From NCBI GenBank assembly GCA_025934955.1, contig JAICWE010000018.1, positions 1 to 52,646 of the forward strand: a DNA stretch of 52,646 nucleotides, given 5' to 3'. A program made the translations under genes and the position numbers. Positions 16,408 to 25,315 of this stretch are shown one piece after another. The notes below the pieces were generated by a model, which was not told the DNA's origin, did not search any database, and saw only the letters and a program-made list of their open reading frames with translations. Source of the DNA: Gemmatimonadales bacterium. Its GTDB lineage: Bacteria > Gemmatimonadota > Gemmatimonadetes > Gemmatimonadales > GWC2-71-9. How positions within the stretch are numbered: the stretch's first letter is position 1; every line of letters starts with the position of its first letter.

Positions 16408-17793
16408 ATGGCGGGGCTTCTCTCGCGAGAGCGTATCATCGCCCGACCGGACTTCAACCGCTGGCTGGTGCCGCCGGCCGCGCTCGCCATTCACCTCTGC
16501 ATCGGGCAGGCATACGCCTTCAGCGTCTTCAAGCTGCCGCTCACCAAGGCGCTCGGCATCACCACGTCGCTGCCGGACGACTGGAGCCAGACGCAACTCG
16601 CCTGGGCCTTCACCCTCGCCATCGTCTTCCTCGGGCTCTCCGCCGCCGTGTTCGGCAAGTGGCTCGAGCGGGTCGGGCCGCGGCGCAGCGGGGTCGTGGC
16701 GGCGCTGTGCTGGAGCGGCGGCTTCTTCCTCTCGGCACTCGCGGTAAAGATCCACAGCATCTGGCTCCTCTACCTCGGCTACGGCGTCATCGGCGGCTGC
16801 GGACTGGGGCTCGGCTACATCACGCCCGTGTCCACCCTGATCAAGTGGTTTCCCGACCGGCGTGGCCTCGCCACCGGCATGGCGATCATGGGCTTCGGCG
16901 GCGGCGCCATGATCGCGAGCCCGCTCTCCCAGATCCTCATGGACCACTTCCGGTCGGCCACGTCGGTCGGCGTCATCCGGACGTTCGTCGTGCTCGGCGT
17001 GGTCTACGGCATCGCGATGCTCTGCGGCGCGTTCGGCTTCCGGCTGCCGGCCCCGGGATGGAAGCCGGCCGGCTGGACGCCCCCGCTGGCCCAGAAGGCG
17101 ATGATCACCGGCAACCAGGTACACGTGAGCCGCGCGACCATGACGCCGCAGTTCTGGTTGATCTGGGCGGTGCTCTTCCTCAACGTCACTGCCGGCATCG
17201 GAATCCTGGAGCAGGCCTCGCCGATGATCCAGGAGATGTTCGCGGGCAAAGTGAAGGCGGGCGCCGCCGCCGGCTTCGTCGGGCTGTTGAGCCTCTTCAA
17301 CATGGGCGGACGCTTCTTCTGGGCGTCGCTCTCCGACAAGATCGGGCGGAAGCCGACCTACGCTATCTTCTTTGCGCTCGGTGCCGTGTTGTACTTCCTC
17401 ATCCCGCTCACCGGCCGGGCGGGCAACGTGCCGCTCTTCGTGCTCGCGGCGGTGGTGGTGATCTCGATGTACGGCGGCGGATTCTCGACCGTCCCGGCGT
17501 ACCTGGCCGACATGTTCGGCACCCAGTACGTCGGCGCGATCCACGGCCGCATCCTCACCGCGTGGTCCGCGGCGGGCGTCGCCGGGCCGGTACTGGTGAA
17601 CTACATCCGCGAGGCGCAGATCAGCGCCGGCGTGCCGAAGGCCGACGCCTACGACGTGACCATGCGACTCATGGCTGCGCTGCTGGTGGTGGGCTTCCTC
17701 TGCAACCTCGCGGTGCGGCGGGTCAACGAGCGGTATCACATGAGCGACGCCGAGCTGAGCGCGGAGCGCACCGCGGCGCGCGCGCACGCCTGA
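16408..17793 (+). CDS. OFA-family MFS transporter (oxalate/formate antiporter-like)
   Basis: A 461-residue twelve-helix MFS protein. The AGGAG site at 16396 fits the ATG at 16408; the GTG three bases upstream is an alternative. OFA-type features are IHLCIGQAYAFSVFKLPLTK in helix 1, the loop GKWLERVGPRRSG, GYGVIGGCGLGLGYITPVST in helix 4, KWFPDRRGLATGMAIMGFG, and LSDKIGRKPTY after helix 8. OxlT exchanges oxalate for formate; most bacterial members have unknown monocarboxylate or dicarboxylate substrates. A 43-residue membrane micro-protein follows within 37 bp. The PQQ dehydrogenase farther downstream might make or use a carboxylate substrate, but this is inference. Confidence 0.88.
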   Translation: MAGLLSRERIIARPDFNRWLVPPAALAIHLCIGQAYAFSVFKLPLTKALGITTSLPDDWSQTQLAWAFTLAIVFLGLSAAVFGKWLERVGPRRSGVVAALCWSGGFFLSALAVKIHSIWLLYLGYGVIGGCGLGLGYITPVSTLIKWFPDRRGLATGMAIMGFGGGAMIASPLSQILMDHFRSATSVGVIRTFVVLGVVYGIAMLCGAFGFRLPAPGWKPAGWTPPLAQKAMITGNQVHVSRATMTPQFWLIWAVLFLNVTAGIGILEQASPMIQEMFAGKVKAGAAAGFVGLLSLFNMGGRFFWASLSDKIGRKPTYAIFFALGAVLYFLIPLTGRAGNVPLFVLAAVVVISMYGGGFSTVPAYLADMFGTQYVGAIHGRILTAWSAAGVAGPVLVNYIREAQISAGVPKADAYDVTMRLMAALLVVGFLCNLAVRRVNERYHMSDAELSAERTAARAHA

Positions 17794-17830
17794 CGCCGAG
17801 GGCGGAGTCCCACTCGGAAAGGAGCCGACG

Positions 17831-17962
17831 ATGGCGGATGATTCGACGATCGAGCGACCGGGCCACTGGGGTCTGGTCGCGGTGAGCTGGCTGGCCGTAG
17901 GGCTCCCACTGATCTGGGGAGTGTGGTCCACGGGGCGCAAGGCGATTCAGCTATTTCGTTGA
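17831..17962 (+). CDS. MFS transporter small subunit-like micro-protein (43 aa)
   Basis: ATG at 17831 follows a strong AAAGGAG site at ideal spacing and the frame runs 43 codons to TGA at 17960. The peptide has a short charged N-terminus (MADDSTIERPGH), a single transmembrane helix (GLVAVSWLAVGLPLIWGVWS) and a basic C-terminus (TGRKAIQLFR). Short single-helix proteins of this kind are known directly behind OFA-family transporter genes and are annotated as the transporter small subunit. It sits 37 bp after the OFA gene on the same strand. Its role is not established; it may stabilise or regulate the transporter in the membrane. Confidence 0.8.
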   Translation: MADDSTIERPGHWGLVAVSWLAVGLPLIWGVWSTGRKAIQLFR

Positions 17963-17986
17963 CAGAGCGCCACTTCACGCAAGATT
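17959..17986 (+). promoter_or_regulatory. Possible promoter of the PQQ dehydrogenase gene (TTGACA / AAGATT)
   Basis: A perfect -35 TTGACA overlaps the stop of the micro-protein gene (17959-17964); after 16 bases comes a moderate -10, AAGATT (17981-17986). If used, it gives a leader of about 210 bases before the ATG at 18203. A second TTGACG at 18000 lacks a convincing -10. Confidence 0.35.
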
Positions 17987-18075
17987 CGGCGTGCGGGTCT
18001 TGACGCCGGGGCGTAACGTCCCATCTTGTAAGGCGCTGCTCCATCTGACGTTCGGCTCATGACAATAACGAAACC

Positions 18076-18165
18076 GCGGCCCCGGGCCGCCGACGATCGC
18101 AGGGGTTCCTGAGCGTCCGAGCTGGGCCCCTCGGCACCCCGGGCCTCACGCGCTGCGCCAGCGCG
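18076..18165 (+). promoter_or_regulatory. Structured GC-rich leader region upstream of the PQQ dehydrogenase
   Basis: The 240 bp gap before the PQQ gene has no gene but holds hairpin-forming sequences: a 15 bp palindrome GCGGCCCCGGGCCGC (18076-18090), an AGGGG/CCCCT pair spanning 18101-18131, and a GCGCTG-CGC-CAGCGC hairpin (18149-18165 with one extra pair). None has a T-tract. The region ends in the strong GAGGAGG ribosome site before 18203. No known riboswitch class is recognised. Confidence 0.35.
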
Positions 18166-18202
18166 GCCGTGCAAACTGGTTTCCGACTGAGGAGGTACCA
18201 GG

Positions 18203-19975
18203 ATGTACACCCGCACGCGATGGTGGATGGCCTCGGCCCTCATGGGTATCGCGGGTATCGTGGGCACCGCCGCCGCGCAGGCTCCCAAGCCGATGCCGAT
18301 CTCGGACGTGTCCGGCAACCGGCTGGCGCACGCCGCCGATGAGCCGGGCAACTGGATGATCTACGGCGGCAATTACTGGAACCAGCGGTATTCCACCCTC
18401 AAGCAGATCACCACCGCGAACGTGGCGTCGCTCGCGCCGCGCATGGTGTTCCAGACCGGCATCGCCAAGCTCGGCTCCTTCGAGAACACGCCGATCGTCG
18501 TCGACGGTACCATGTACGTGACCACGCCCTACAACACGGCGATCGCGTACGACTTGAACAGCCACAAGGAGCTGTGGCGCTACGAGCACAAGCTCGGCAC
18601 CACGATCTATTGCTGCGGCCCCAACAATCGCGGCGTCGGCATCCACGGCCCGCATGCCTACATGGGCACGCTGGATGGCCATCTCGTCGCGCTCGATCGC
18701 AAGAGCGGCGACGTGGTATGGGACGTGGAGGTCGGCGATCCCGCGTTCGGCTACAGCCTCACCGCCGCCCCGCTGGTGATCGGCAACAACGTCATCGTCG
18801 GCGTCTCCGGCGGCGAATACGGCATCCGCGGCTACGTCACCGCCTACGACGCGGTGAGCGGCAAGCAGGTGTGGCGCTGGTACTCGATCCCCGCGCCCAA
18901 GGGTGACGCCACCTTCGACGACAAGGCGCCGAACGGCTGGTTCGGCACCTGGCCCAAGTCCACCGCGGACGGCGCCGACCTGCACCGCGACGTGGACAAG
19001 GAAAAGGCCGACAGCGCCAAGTACGCCGACGCCTGGAAGAACGGCGGCGGCGGCGTGTGGATGACGCCGGCCTACGACCAGGACTCGCAGACGATCTACG
19101 TGGCGGTGGGCAATCCGTCGCCCGACCTCGACGGCGGCGTCCGCCCGGGCGACAACCTGTACACCGACTGCATCGTCGCCATCGATGCAACGAACGGCAA
19201 GACCAAGTGGTACTACCAGACGGTGCCGCACGACCTCTGGGATCTCGACGCCGTGTCGCCCCCGGCGGTCACCATGTTGAACGGCAAGAAGGTCGTGGTG
19301 CACGCGGGCAAGACGGCGTGGATGTACGTGCTCGACGCCGAGACCGGCAAGCTCATCCGCCGGACCGACAACTTCACGCCCCAGGAAAACATGTTCGCGC
19401 TGCCGACCGACAAGGGCACGCGGATGCTGCCGGGCGCCAACGGCGGGTCGGAGTGGTCGCCGGTGTCGATCGATCCGAGCCTCAACTTCGCCTACGTTTC
19501 CGGGCTCCATCAGCCGATGAACTACATCACCCACACGGCGCCGTGGGAAAAGGGCCGGCTCTGGCTCGGCTCCGCCTTCGTGGCGATCCCGGGCGAGAAG
19601 CAGTACGGGCTCTTCAGCGCCATCAATCTGGCCACCGGCAAGATCGCGTGGCAGAAGCAGGTGGATCAGCCGATGATGGGCGGCGCGCTCAGCACCGCGG
19701 GCGGCGTCACCTTCACCGGCGAGGGCAATGGCAACTTCGACGCCTTCGACTCGAAGACCGGGAAGCTGCTCTGGCAGTGGAACGGCGGCGCGGGTTGCAA
19801 CTCGGCGCCGATGAGCTTCGAGCTGAACGGCGAGCAGATGATCGGTGTCGCCTGCGGCGGCAACTTCCAGATCAGCTACCCGCTCGGCGACGCGGTGTTC
19901 CTCTTCGCGCTCCCGCAGGGCCACGGCACGATGAAGAAGGCCGCGCCGGCGAAGAAGGGCGCCGCGAAGCATTGA
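18203..19975 (+). CDS. PQQ-dependent dehydrogenase, methanol/ethanol family (probably lanthanide type)
   Basis: A 590-residue periplasmic quinoprotein with a signal peptide ending AAAQ (about 26) and an eight-bladed propeller made of repeats such as GHLVALDRKSGDVVWDVEVG. The vicinal disulfide is C137-C138 (IYCCGPNN). Predicted metal ligands are E205 (GGEYGIRG), N304 (GNPSPD) and the catalytic Asp D347 in HDLWDLDAV, with a second Asp at D349. That extra Asp two residues on marks lanthanide-dependent (XoxF/PedH-like) enzymes. There is no fused cytochrome domain, so an external cytochrome c must accept electrons. The C-terminus is a Lys/Ala tail. Substrate (methanol, ethanol or another alcohol) is not decided. 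It is followed by a strong terminator. Confidence 0.9.
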   Translation: MYTRTRWWMASALMGIAGIVGTAAAQAPKPMPISDVSGNRLAHAADEPGNWMIYGGNYWNQRYSTLKQITTANVASLAPRMVFQTGIAKLGSFENTPIVVDGTMYVTTPYNTAIAYDLNSHKELWRYEHKLGTTIYCCGPNNRGVGIHGPHAYMGTLDGHLVALDRKSGDVVWDVEVGDPAFGYSLTAAPLVIGNNVIVGVSGGEYGIRGYVTAYDAVSGKQVWRWYSIPAPKGDATFDDKAPNGWFGTWPKSTADGADLHRDVDKEKADSAKYADAWKNGGGGVWMTPAYDQDSQTIYVAVGNPSPDLDGGVRPGDNLYTDCIVAIDATNGKTKWYYQTVPHDLWDLDAVSPPAVTMLNGKKVVVHAGKTAWMYVLDAETGKLIRRTDNFTPQENMFALPTDKGTRMLPGANGGSEWSPVSIDPSLNFAYVSGLHQPMNYITHTAPWEKGRLWLGSAFVAIPGEKQYGLFSAINLATGKIAWQKQVDQPMMGGALSTAGGVTFTGEGNGNFDAFDSKTGKLLWQWNGGAGCNSAPMSFELNGEQMIGVACGGNFQISYPLGDAVFLFALPQGHGTMKKAAPAKKGAAKH

Positions 19976-19980
19976 TCTCC

Positions 19981-20021
19981 GACCCGGCGGCGGGGGGCCG
20001 GAGCGCCCTCGCCGCCGGGTC
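19981..20021 (+). terminator. Strong intrinsic-type hairpin after the PQQ dehydrogenase
   Basis: GACCCGGCGGCG (19981-19992) pairs perfectly with CGCCGCCGGGTC (20010-20021), and inner G-runs can extend the stem to about 16 pairs. The hairpin begins five bases after the stop codon. Only CCTT follows rather than a T-tract. The next gene's ATG at 20028 is just six bases beyond the hairpin. Confidence 0.65.
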
Positions 20022-20027
20022 CTTCGC

Positions 20028-20432
20028 ATGATGTGGTATCGCACGCCGCTAGCCGCCATCGGGCTCGTCGTCCTGGGCTACTTCGCAGGAGTGGCCCAGG
20101 AACCCGACCGGCACTGGTTACACCGCACCGGCGACGACTGGGTGCGGTTCTCGCCCGCGGCGAAGGCAGCGTACATCGACGGATTTCTCGCCGGCGCGGG
20201 TCTCGCGCAGGTGGCCGACAGCGGCATCGATTCGGTCGCCACGGCAAGCCGGCTGGAGCGGATGCGCCGTGAGGGTGCGTTTCGCTTTCCGTACGCTGTG
20301 AACGTGTATCTCGCGCGGGTCGATGACTACTACTGGTGGCAGGACCATCGTCCGCATCCGACGTGGTTCGCACTCTGGGAGGTGAACGAAACGCTGATAC
20401 GTCAGAGCGAAGCCGGCGAGCGCCGGCGCTAG
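20028..20432 (+). CDS. Small exported or membrane-anchored protein of unknown function (134 aa)
   Basis: The N-terminus (MMWYRTPLAAIGLVVLGYFAG) is a signal peptide or signal anchor. The mature part contains DWVRFSPAAKAAYIDGFLAG, which recalls the W..l....K..Yi.Gf..G pattern of Rap1a/Tai-like immunity-type or other small secreted helical proteins, though the match is too short to name. The C-terminus is aromatic (DDYYWWQDHRPHPTWFALWE) then charged. There is no visible ribosome site; the start lies six bases behind the terminator hairpin, so initiation is doubtful, and ATG 20031 is equally possible. It lies on the same strand as the PQQ and barrel genes, with no proven link to either. Confidence 0.6.
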   Translation: MMWYRTPLAAIGLVVLGYFAGVAQEPDRHWLHRTGDDWVRFSPAAKAAYIDGFLAGAGLAQVADSGIDSVATASRLERMRREGAFRFPYAVNVYLARVDDYYWWQDHRPHPTWFALWEVNETLIRQSEAGERRR

Positions 20433-20516
20433 GCCTCAGGCCCAAGGTTGGTGCAGCAATTCGTCCCAACGTCACGTGGTGGTCAGTGAATCACCTACTC
20501 TGAGGGAGAAGCACCG

Positions 20517-21743
20517 ATGAAAAGAATCGCTCCGTTGTGTTTGGCCCTGGCGCTCGCCGCGGGCGTGGCGAGTACCGCACAGGCCCAGTTGACGATGCAG
20601 ATGACGAACGGCTGGAGCTTCACGTTCGCCGGCAACGTCAACGCGTTCTTCATCTACCAGCAGGGCAAGACGGCCGCCGGCACCATCACCAGCAAGGATC
20701 TCGGCGTCGGCACCGGCCTGCTCCCGTCCTTCGCCGTCTTCGACGCCAAGGGCAAGGAAGAGAACGTCGATCTCGGCGTGCACTTCGGCTTCGCGCCGCA
20801 GGTCGAGTTCGGTGGCCACAACGCCAGCTTCTTCGGAACCGATGCCGCCGGCGCCCAGATCGACATGCGTCAGGTCTACCTGACGGCGGGCGGCACTTGG
20901 GGCTCGCTGCTCATGGGTAAGGAGCTCGGCCTGTACCAGCGCGGCAACATCCTCACCGACATGACGCTGCTCGGCGTCGGCGTCGGCGGGGCCGGCCGCG
21001 GCACCGCGCTCGGCCGCATCGGCTACGGCTACCTGTACACCGACTTCCGGCCGCAGCTCACCTATTCCAGCCCGGCCAGCTCGGCGGCGCAGTTCAGCAT
21101 CGGCGTCTTCGATCCCATCCGGGTCGGCCCGTACACCACGGCCGAGCTTCCGCGGGTCGAGGCCGAGCTGAACTACAACACCAAGTTCAGCGGCGCGAAT
21201 ACCTTCAAGCTCTTCGTCAACGGCGCCGTGAACAACATGAAGACCGGCCCGAGCGGCACCACCAACACCCTCACGTCCACCGGCGTCGGTGGCGGTCTGT
21301 CGCTCAACGTCTCCGGCTTCGCCCTCACCGGGTCGGGCTTCTATGCCAATGGCATGGGCTACCTGCTCCAGGGTGACGGCATCGTCGGCGGCGCGAACTT
21401 CGACAACCTCGCCGTGAGCCCGATCGCCGACGCGAGCGGCAAGCAGAAGGGCCGGAAGTCGTTCGGCTACATCGGCCAGATCACCTTCAACCCGAACAAC
21501 AGCAAGTTCATGATCGGTGGCAGCTTCGGCGAGAACCACCTGCGCCAGAACGACGAGGACAAGGCGGCCAGCGGCACCACCGCCGAGATCCTCAAGAACC
21601 GCGCGATCATCGGCCAGCTGACCTACAAGTGGACCAAGTCGCTCCGGTGGGTCGCCGAGTACGGCCACATCGACGGCTACGCCGGTGGCGTGAAGGCCAC
21701 CAAGGCGGATCAGGGCTCGCTCGGCATGATGCTGTTCTTCTAA
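20517..21743 (+). CDS. Outer-membrane beta-barrel porin-like protein (408 aa)
   Basis: A GAGGGAG site precedes the ATG at 20517. A signal peptide (MKRIAPLCLALALAAG...TAQAQ) is followed by a protein built of alternating hydrophobic/aromatic strands and Gly/Asn/Ser-rich loops, with repeated strand-like segments such as WSFTFAGNVNAFFIYQQGK and FGYIGQITFNPNNSKFMIGG. The chain ends in SLGMMLFF; a terminal aromatic is the usual BAM recognition signal of outer-membrane barrels. Around 16 strands are plausible for this length. It is probably a general or substrate-specific porin; substrate unknown. Transcription ends at the hairpin at 21769. Confidence 0.8.
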   Translation: MKRIAPLCLALALAAGVASTAQAQLTMQMTNGWSFTFAGNVNAFFIYQQGKTAAGTITSKDLGVGTGLLPSFAVFDAKGKEENVDLGVHFGFAPQVEFGGHNASFFGTDAAGAQIDMRQVYLTAGGTWGSLLMGKELGLYQRGNILTDMTLLGVGVGGAGRGTALGRIGYGYLYTDFRPQLTYSSPASSAAQFSIGVFDPIRVGPYTTAELPRVEAELNYNTKFSGANTFKLFVNGAVNNMKTGPSGTTNTLTSTGVGGGLSLNVSGFALTGSGFYANGMGYLLQGDGIVGGANFDNLAVSPIADASGKQKGRKSFGYIGQITFNPNNSKFMIGGSFGENHLRQNDEDKAASGTTAEILKNRAIIGQLTYKWTKSLRWVAEYGHIDGYAGGVKATKADQGSLGMMLFF

Positions 21744-21768
21744 GCCGCGCGACAGAGCGTGCAGTGAG

Positions 21769-21804
21769 CGAGGGCGGTCGTTCCCACCGGAACGGCCGCC
21801 CTCG
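21769..21804 (+). terminator. Hairpin terminator after the porin-like gene
   Basis: Two 16-base arms (CGAGGGCGGTCGTTCC and GGAACGGCCGCCCTCG) flank a CACC loop with one wobble/mismatch. It lies 26 bp after the stop codon. A short T/G stretch (TGTGTT) follows. Confidence 0.75.
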
Positions 21805-21892
21805 TGTGTTCCGGCCCGCCGGGTCGTGTCCGCCTTCCCGACCGTATTACATTGCGGGCCAACCGCCAACAGCGACCAGGGGAACTGACAAG

Positions 21893-22309
21893 ATGCGCTC
21901 TCGAGCCCTCCTCGGCACCATCGTTCTCCTTGCGGCCTGCGGCGGCCGGCAGTCCGCCACGCTCACCGCCACGCCGGCGGCGGGCCCGGCCGACGCCATC
22001 GAATGCACCCGCACCACGCTCGGCAAGCTCAAGTTCCAGCAGGTCGCGTTCGACGTCGAGGGGCACCGCGTCGTGGCCCGGAAGATCGATGACAAGACCA
22101 GCCGTCCCGACCCGCAGTTCCGCCGCATCATCGATCGTATCGAGGTCCAGGCCGCCCCGGCGGCGAGCGGGAAGACCGACCTCACCGTCGTGGCGCACAC
22201 CGTCGCCGAGTACGAGACCCACCGCGGGCCGACCGAGGTCGAGGAGAACGCCTCCGCGGAGGCAACCGGCGCCGCGCAGGCCGTGATTCAGGCCTGCGGG
22301 CAGCCGTAG
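21893..22309 (+). CDS. Putative lipoprotein of unknown function (138 aa)
   Basis: ATG at 21893 behind an AGGGGA site starts a lipoprotein signal (MRSRALLGTIVLLAAC) with the lipidated Cys at position 16. The mature domain is compact alpha/beta with IECTRTTLGKLKFQQVAFDV and later RIEVQAAPAASGKTDLTVVA, plus two cysteines (C39 and one near the C-terminus, IQACGQP) that may pair. No family is recognised. It ends 11 bp before lipA and so may be co-transcribed with the pyruvate dehydrogenase/lipoate operon, though nothing suggests a functional link. A TACATT -10-like box lies at 21848. Confidence 0.65.
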   Translation: MRSRALLGTIVLLAACGGRQSATLTATPAAGPADAIECTRTTLGKLKFQQVAFDVEGHRVVARKIDDKTSRPDPQFRRIIDRIEVQAAPAASGKTDLTVVAHTVAEYETHRGPTEVEENASAEATGAAQAVIQACGQP

Positions 22310-22320
22310 CCGGGGGAGTC

Positions 22321-23295
22321 GTGGCCGCACCTCGCATCGAACTCGTCCAGCTCTCCGGCCCCGCGCCCGCAGCCGCCACGCCGGTCACGCCCTTCGTCCG
22401 CAAGCCGTCCTGGCTCAAGGTGAAGGCACCGGGCGGCCCGAATTACGTGCAGGTGAAGGCGATGATGCGCGACCTGGGCCTCCACACCGTGTGCGAGGAG
22501 GCCCGCTGCCCCAATATCGGCGAGTGCTGGGAGCACAAGGCCGCGACGTTCATGATCCTGGGCGACGTCTGCACCCGGAACTGCACCTACTGCGCGGTGG
22601 CGCACGGCACGCCCAAGGCATTCGATCCGCTGGAGCCCGCGCGTCTCGCCGACGCCGTGGCCCGGATGGGCCTGCGGCACGTAGTCATCACCTCGGTGGA
22701 TCGCGACGACCTCGAGAACGGCGGCGCCGAGGCGTTCGCCGGCTGCATCACCGGGATTCGCGCGCGCCTGCCCGACACCACCGTCGAAGTCCTCATCCCC
22801 GACTTCAAGGGGAGCGAGCGTGCGCTCGGCCTGGTGATGGATGCGCGGCCCGACATCCTGAACCACAACCTCGAGACCGCCGAGCGGCTGTATCGCCTGG
22901 CGCGGCCGGGCGGGCGTTATGATCGCGCGCTCCGCGTACTCGCCGGCGCCCGCCGGCTCGGGGGCCCGGATGCCCTCACCAAGAGCGGCATCATTCTCGG
23001 CATGGGCGAGGAGTGGGACGAGGTGCTCATCTGCATGCGCGATCTCCGTCGCGCCGACGTCAACATTCTCACGCTGGGCCAGTACCTGCGTCCGTCGGAC
23101 GGCCACCTGCCGGTGGTGCGCTACTACACCCCCGACGAATTCACCGAACTGCGCGACCTCGGTCTCGCGATGGGCTTTGCCCACGTGCAGTCGAGTCCGC
23201 TGACCCGCTCGTCGTACCATGCCTGGGAGCAGGGCGACGCCGCACGCGCCACTCGAGCCCGCGACGAGAGCGTCGCCGGCTCCCACGCTGGATGA
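22321..23295 (+). CDS. lipA: Lipoyl synthase (radical SAM)
   Basis: A 324-residue radical SAM enzyme inserting two sulfurs into protein-bound octanoyl groups to make lipoate. The N-terminal auxiliary [4Fe-4S] cysteines are C58, C63 and C69 (CEEARCPNIGEC); the radical SAM cluster is CTRNCTYC (C84, C88, C91). The end keeps the conserved VQSSPLTRSSYHA, whose serine ligates the auxiliary cluster. GTG start at 22321 with GGGGAG just upstream. It overlaps pdhA by 4 bp (ATGA). Its product is needed by the E2 protein encoded three genes downstream, and the octanoyltransferase gene lipB completes the same operon. Confidence 0.96.
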   Translation: MAAPRIELVQLSGPAPAAATPVTPFVRKPSWLKVKAPGGPNYVQVKAMMRDLGLHTVCEEARCPNIGECWEHKAATFMILGDVCTRNCTYCAVAHGTPKAFDPLEPARLADAVARMGLRHVVITSVDRDDLENGGAEAFAGCITGIRARLPDTTVEVLIPDFKGSERALGLVMDARPDILNHNLETAERLYRLARPGGRYDRALRVLAGARRLGGPDALTKSGIILGMGEEWDEVLICMRDLRRADVNILTLGQYLRPSDGHLPVVRYYTPDEFTELRDLGLAMGFAHVQSSPLTRSSYHAWEQGDAARATRARDESVAGSHAG

Positions 23296-24331
23296 CCCTT
23301 CCGATGGCAGGCACCTCGGCCGCACAGCCGACCAGGACGAAGAAGCCGGACGCCGCAACCGCCGAACAGTGGCGCCACTGGCTGCGGCAGATGTTCCTCA
23401 TCCGCCGATTCGAGGAGAAGGCCGGCGAGGCCTACAGCCTCGGCAAGATCGGCGGCTTCTGCCATCTGTACATCGGGCAGGAGGCGGTCGGCGTCGGCAC
23501 CATGGCGGCGCTGCGCGACGACGACTACATCACCGCGAGCTACCGCGAGCACGGCCAGGCGCTGGCCCGCGGATTCTCGGCGCGCACCATCATGGCGGAG
23601 CTGTTCGGCAAGGCGCCGGGCTGCTCCGGCGGCAAGGGCGGCTCGATGCACCTCTTCGACGTCTCGAAGGGGTTTCTCGGCGGGCACGGCATCGTGGGCG
23701 GGCACATTCCGCTCACCACCGGCATGGCCTTCGCCATCAAGTACCGCAATACCGACCAGGTCGCGGTCTGCTTCTTCGGTGAGGCCGCGGTCAACAACGG
23801 CGCCTTCCACGAGGCGCTCAACATGGCCGCGCTGTGGAAGCTCCCCGCCATCTACATCTGCGAGAACAACCGTTACGGCATGGGCACGGCGCTGGAGCGC
23901 GCCAGCGCCATCTACGACATCTCCGAGCGCGCCTGCAGCTACGACATGGCCAACGAGGTGGTGGACGGCCAGGAGCTGCTCGCGGTGAAGAGCGCCGTGG
24001 AGCGCGCGGTGCGCCGCGCGCGCGAGGAGAAGGCGCCGACGCTGCTCGAGGTGCGCACCTACCGCTTCATGGGCCACTCGATGTCGGACCCGATCCACGG
24101 CCACTATCGCACCAGGGAAGAGGTCGAGGACCAGCGGAAGCGCGATCCGATCACGCTCTGGTCGCAGAAGCTGATCGCCGACGGCGTGCTGGACGAGCCC
24201 GGCGCCCGCGCCATCGACAAGTCGGCGATGGACGAGGTGGAGGACGCGTACCGCTTCGCCGATGAGGCGCCGGACCCGGCACCGGAGGCGCTCTGGACCG
24301 ACGTGTACGCGCCGGTCGAGGAGTCGCGCTG

Positions 24332-24332
<1 letters not shown>
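23292..24332 (+). CDS. pdhA: Pyruvate dehydrogenase E1 component, alpha subunit
   Basis: A 346-residue thiamine-diphosphate enzyme of the alpha2beta2 E1 type. It decarboxylates pyruvate and, with PdhB, acetylates the E2 lipoyl group. Family motifs are FLIRRFEEKAGEAYSLGKIG, HLYIGQEAVGVG, YREHGQALARG, and the phosphorylation-loop-like RFMGHSMSDP. The diphosphate/Mg motif, normally GDG...N, reads GEAAVNNGAFHEALNMAALW followed by ENN (G163-E164-A165 to N192-N193), so Glu stands where Asp is usual. The start at 23292 gives a 4 bp overlap with lipA; ATG 23304 is an alternative. A branched-chain or acetoin dehydrogenase E1 cannot be fully excluded, but lipA, lipB and lpd context favours pyruvate. 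Confidence 0.92.
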
Positions 24333-25312
<980 letters not shown>

Positions 25313-25315
25313 GCC

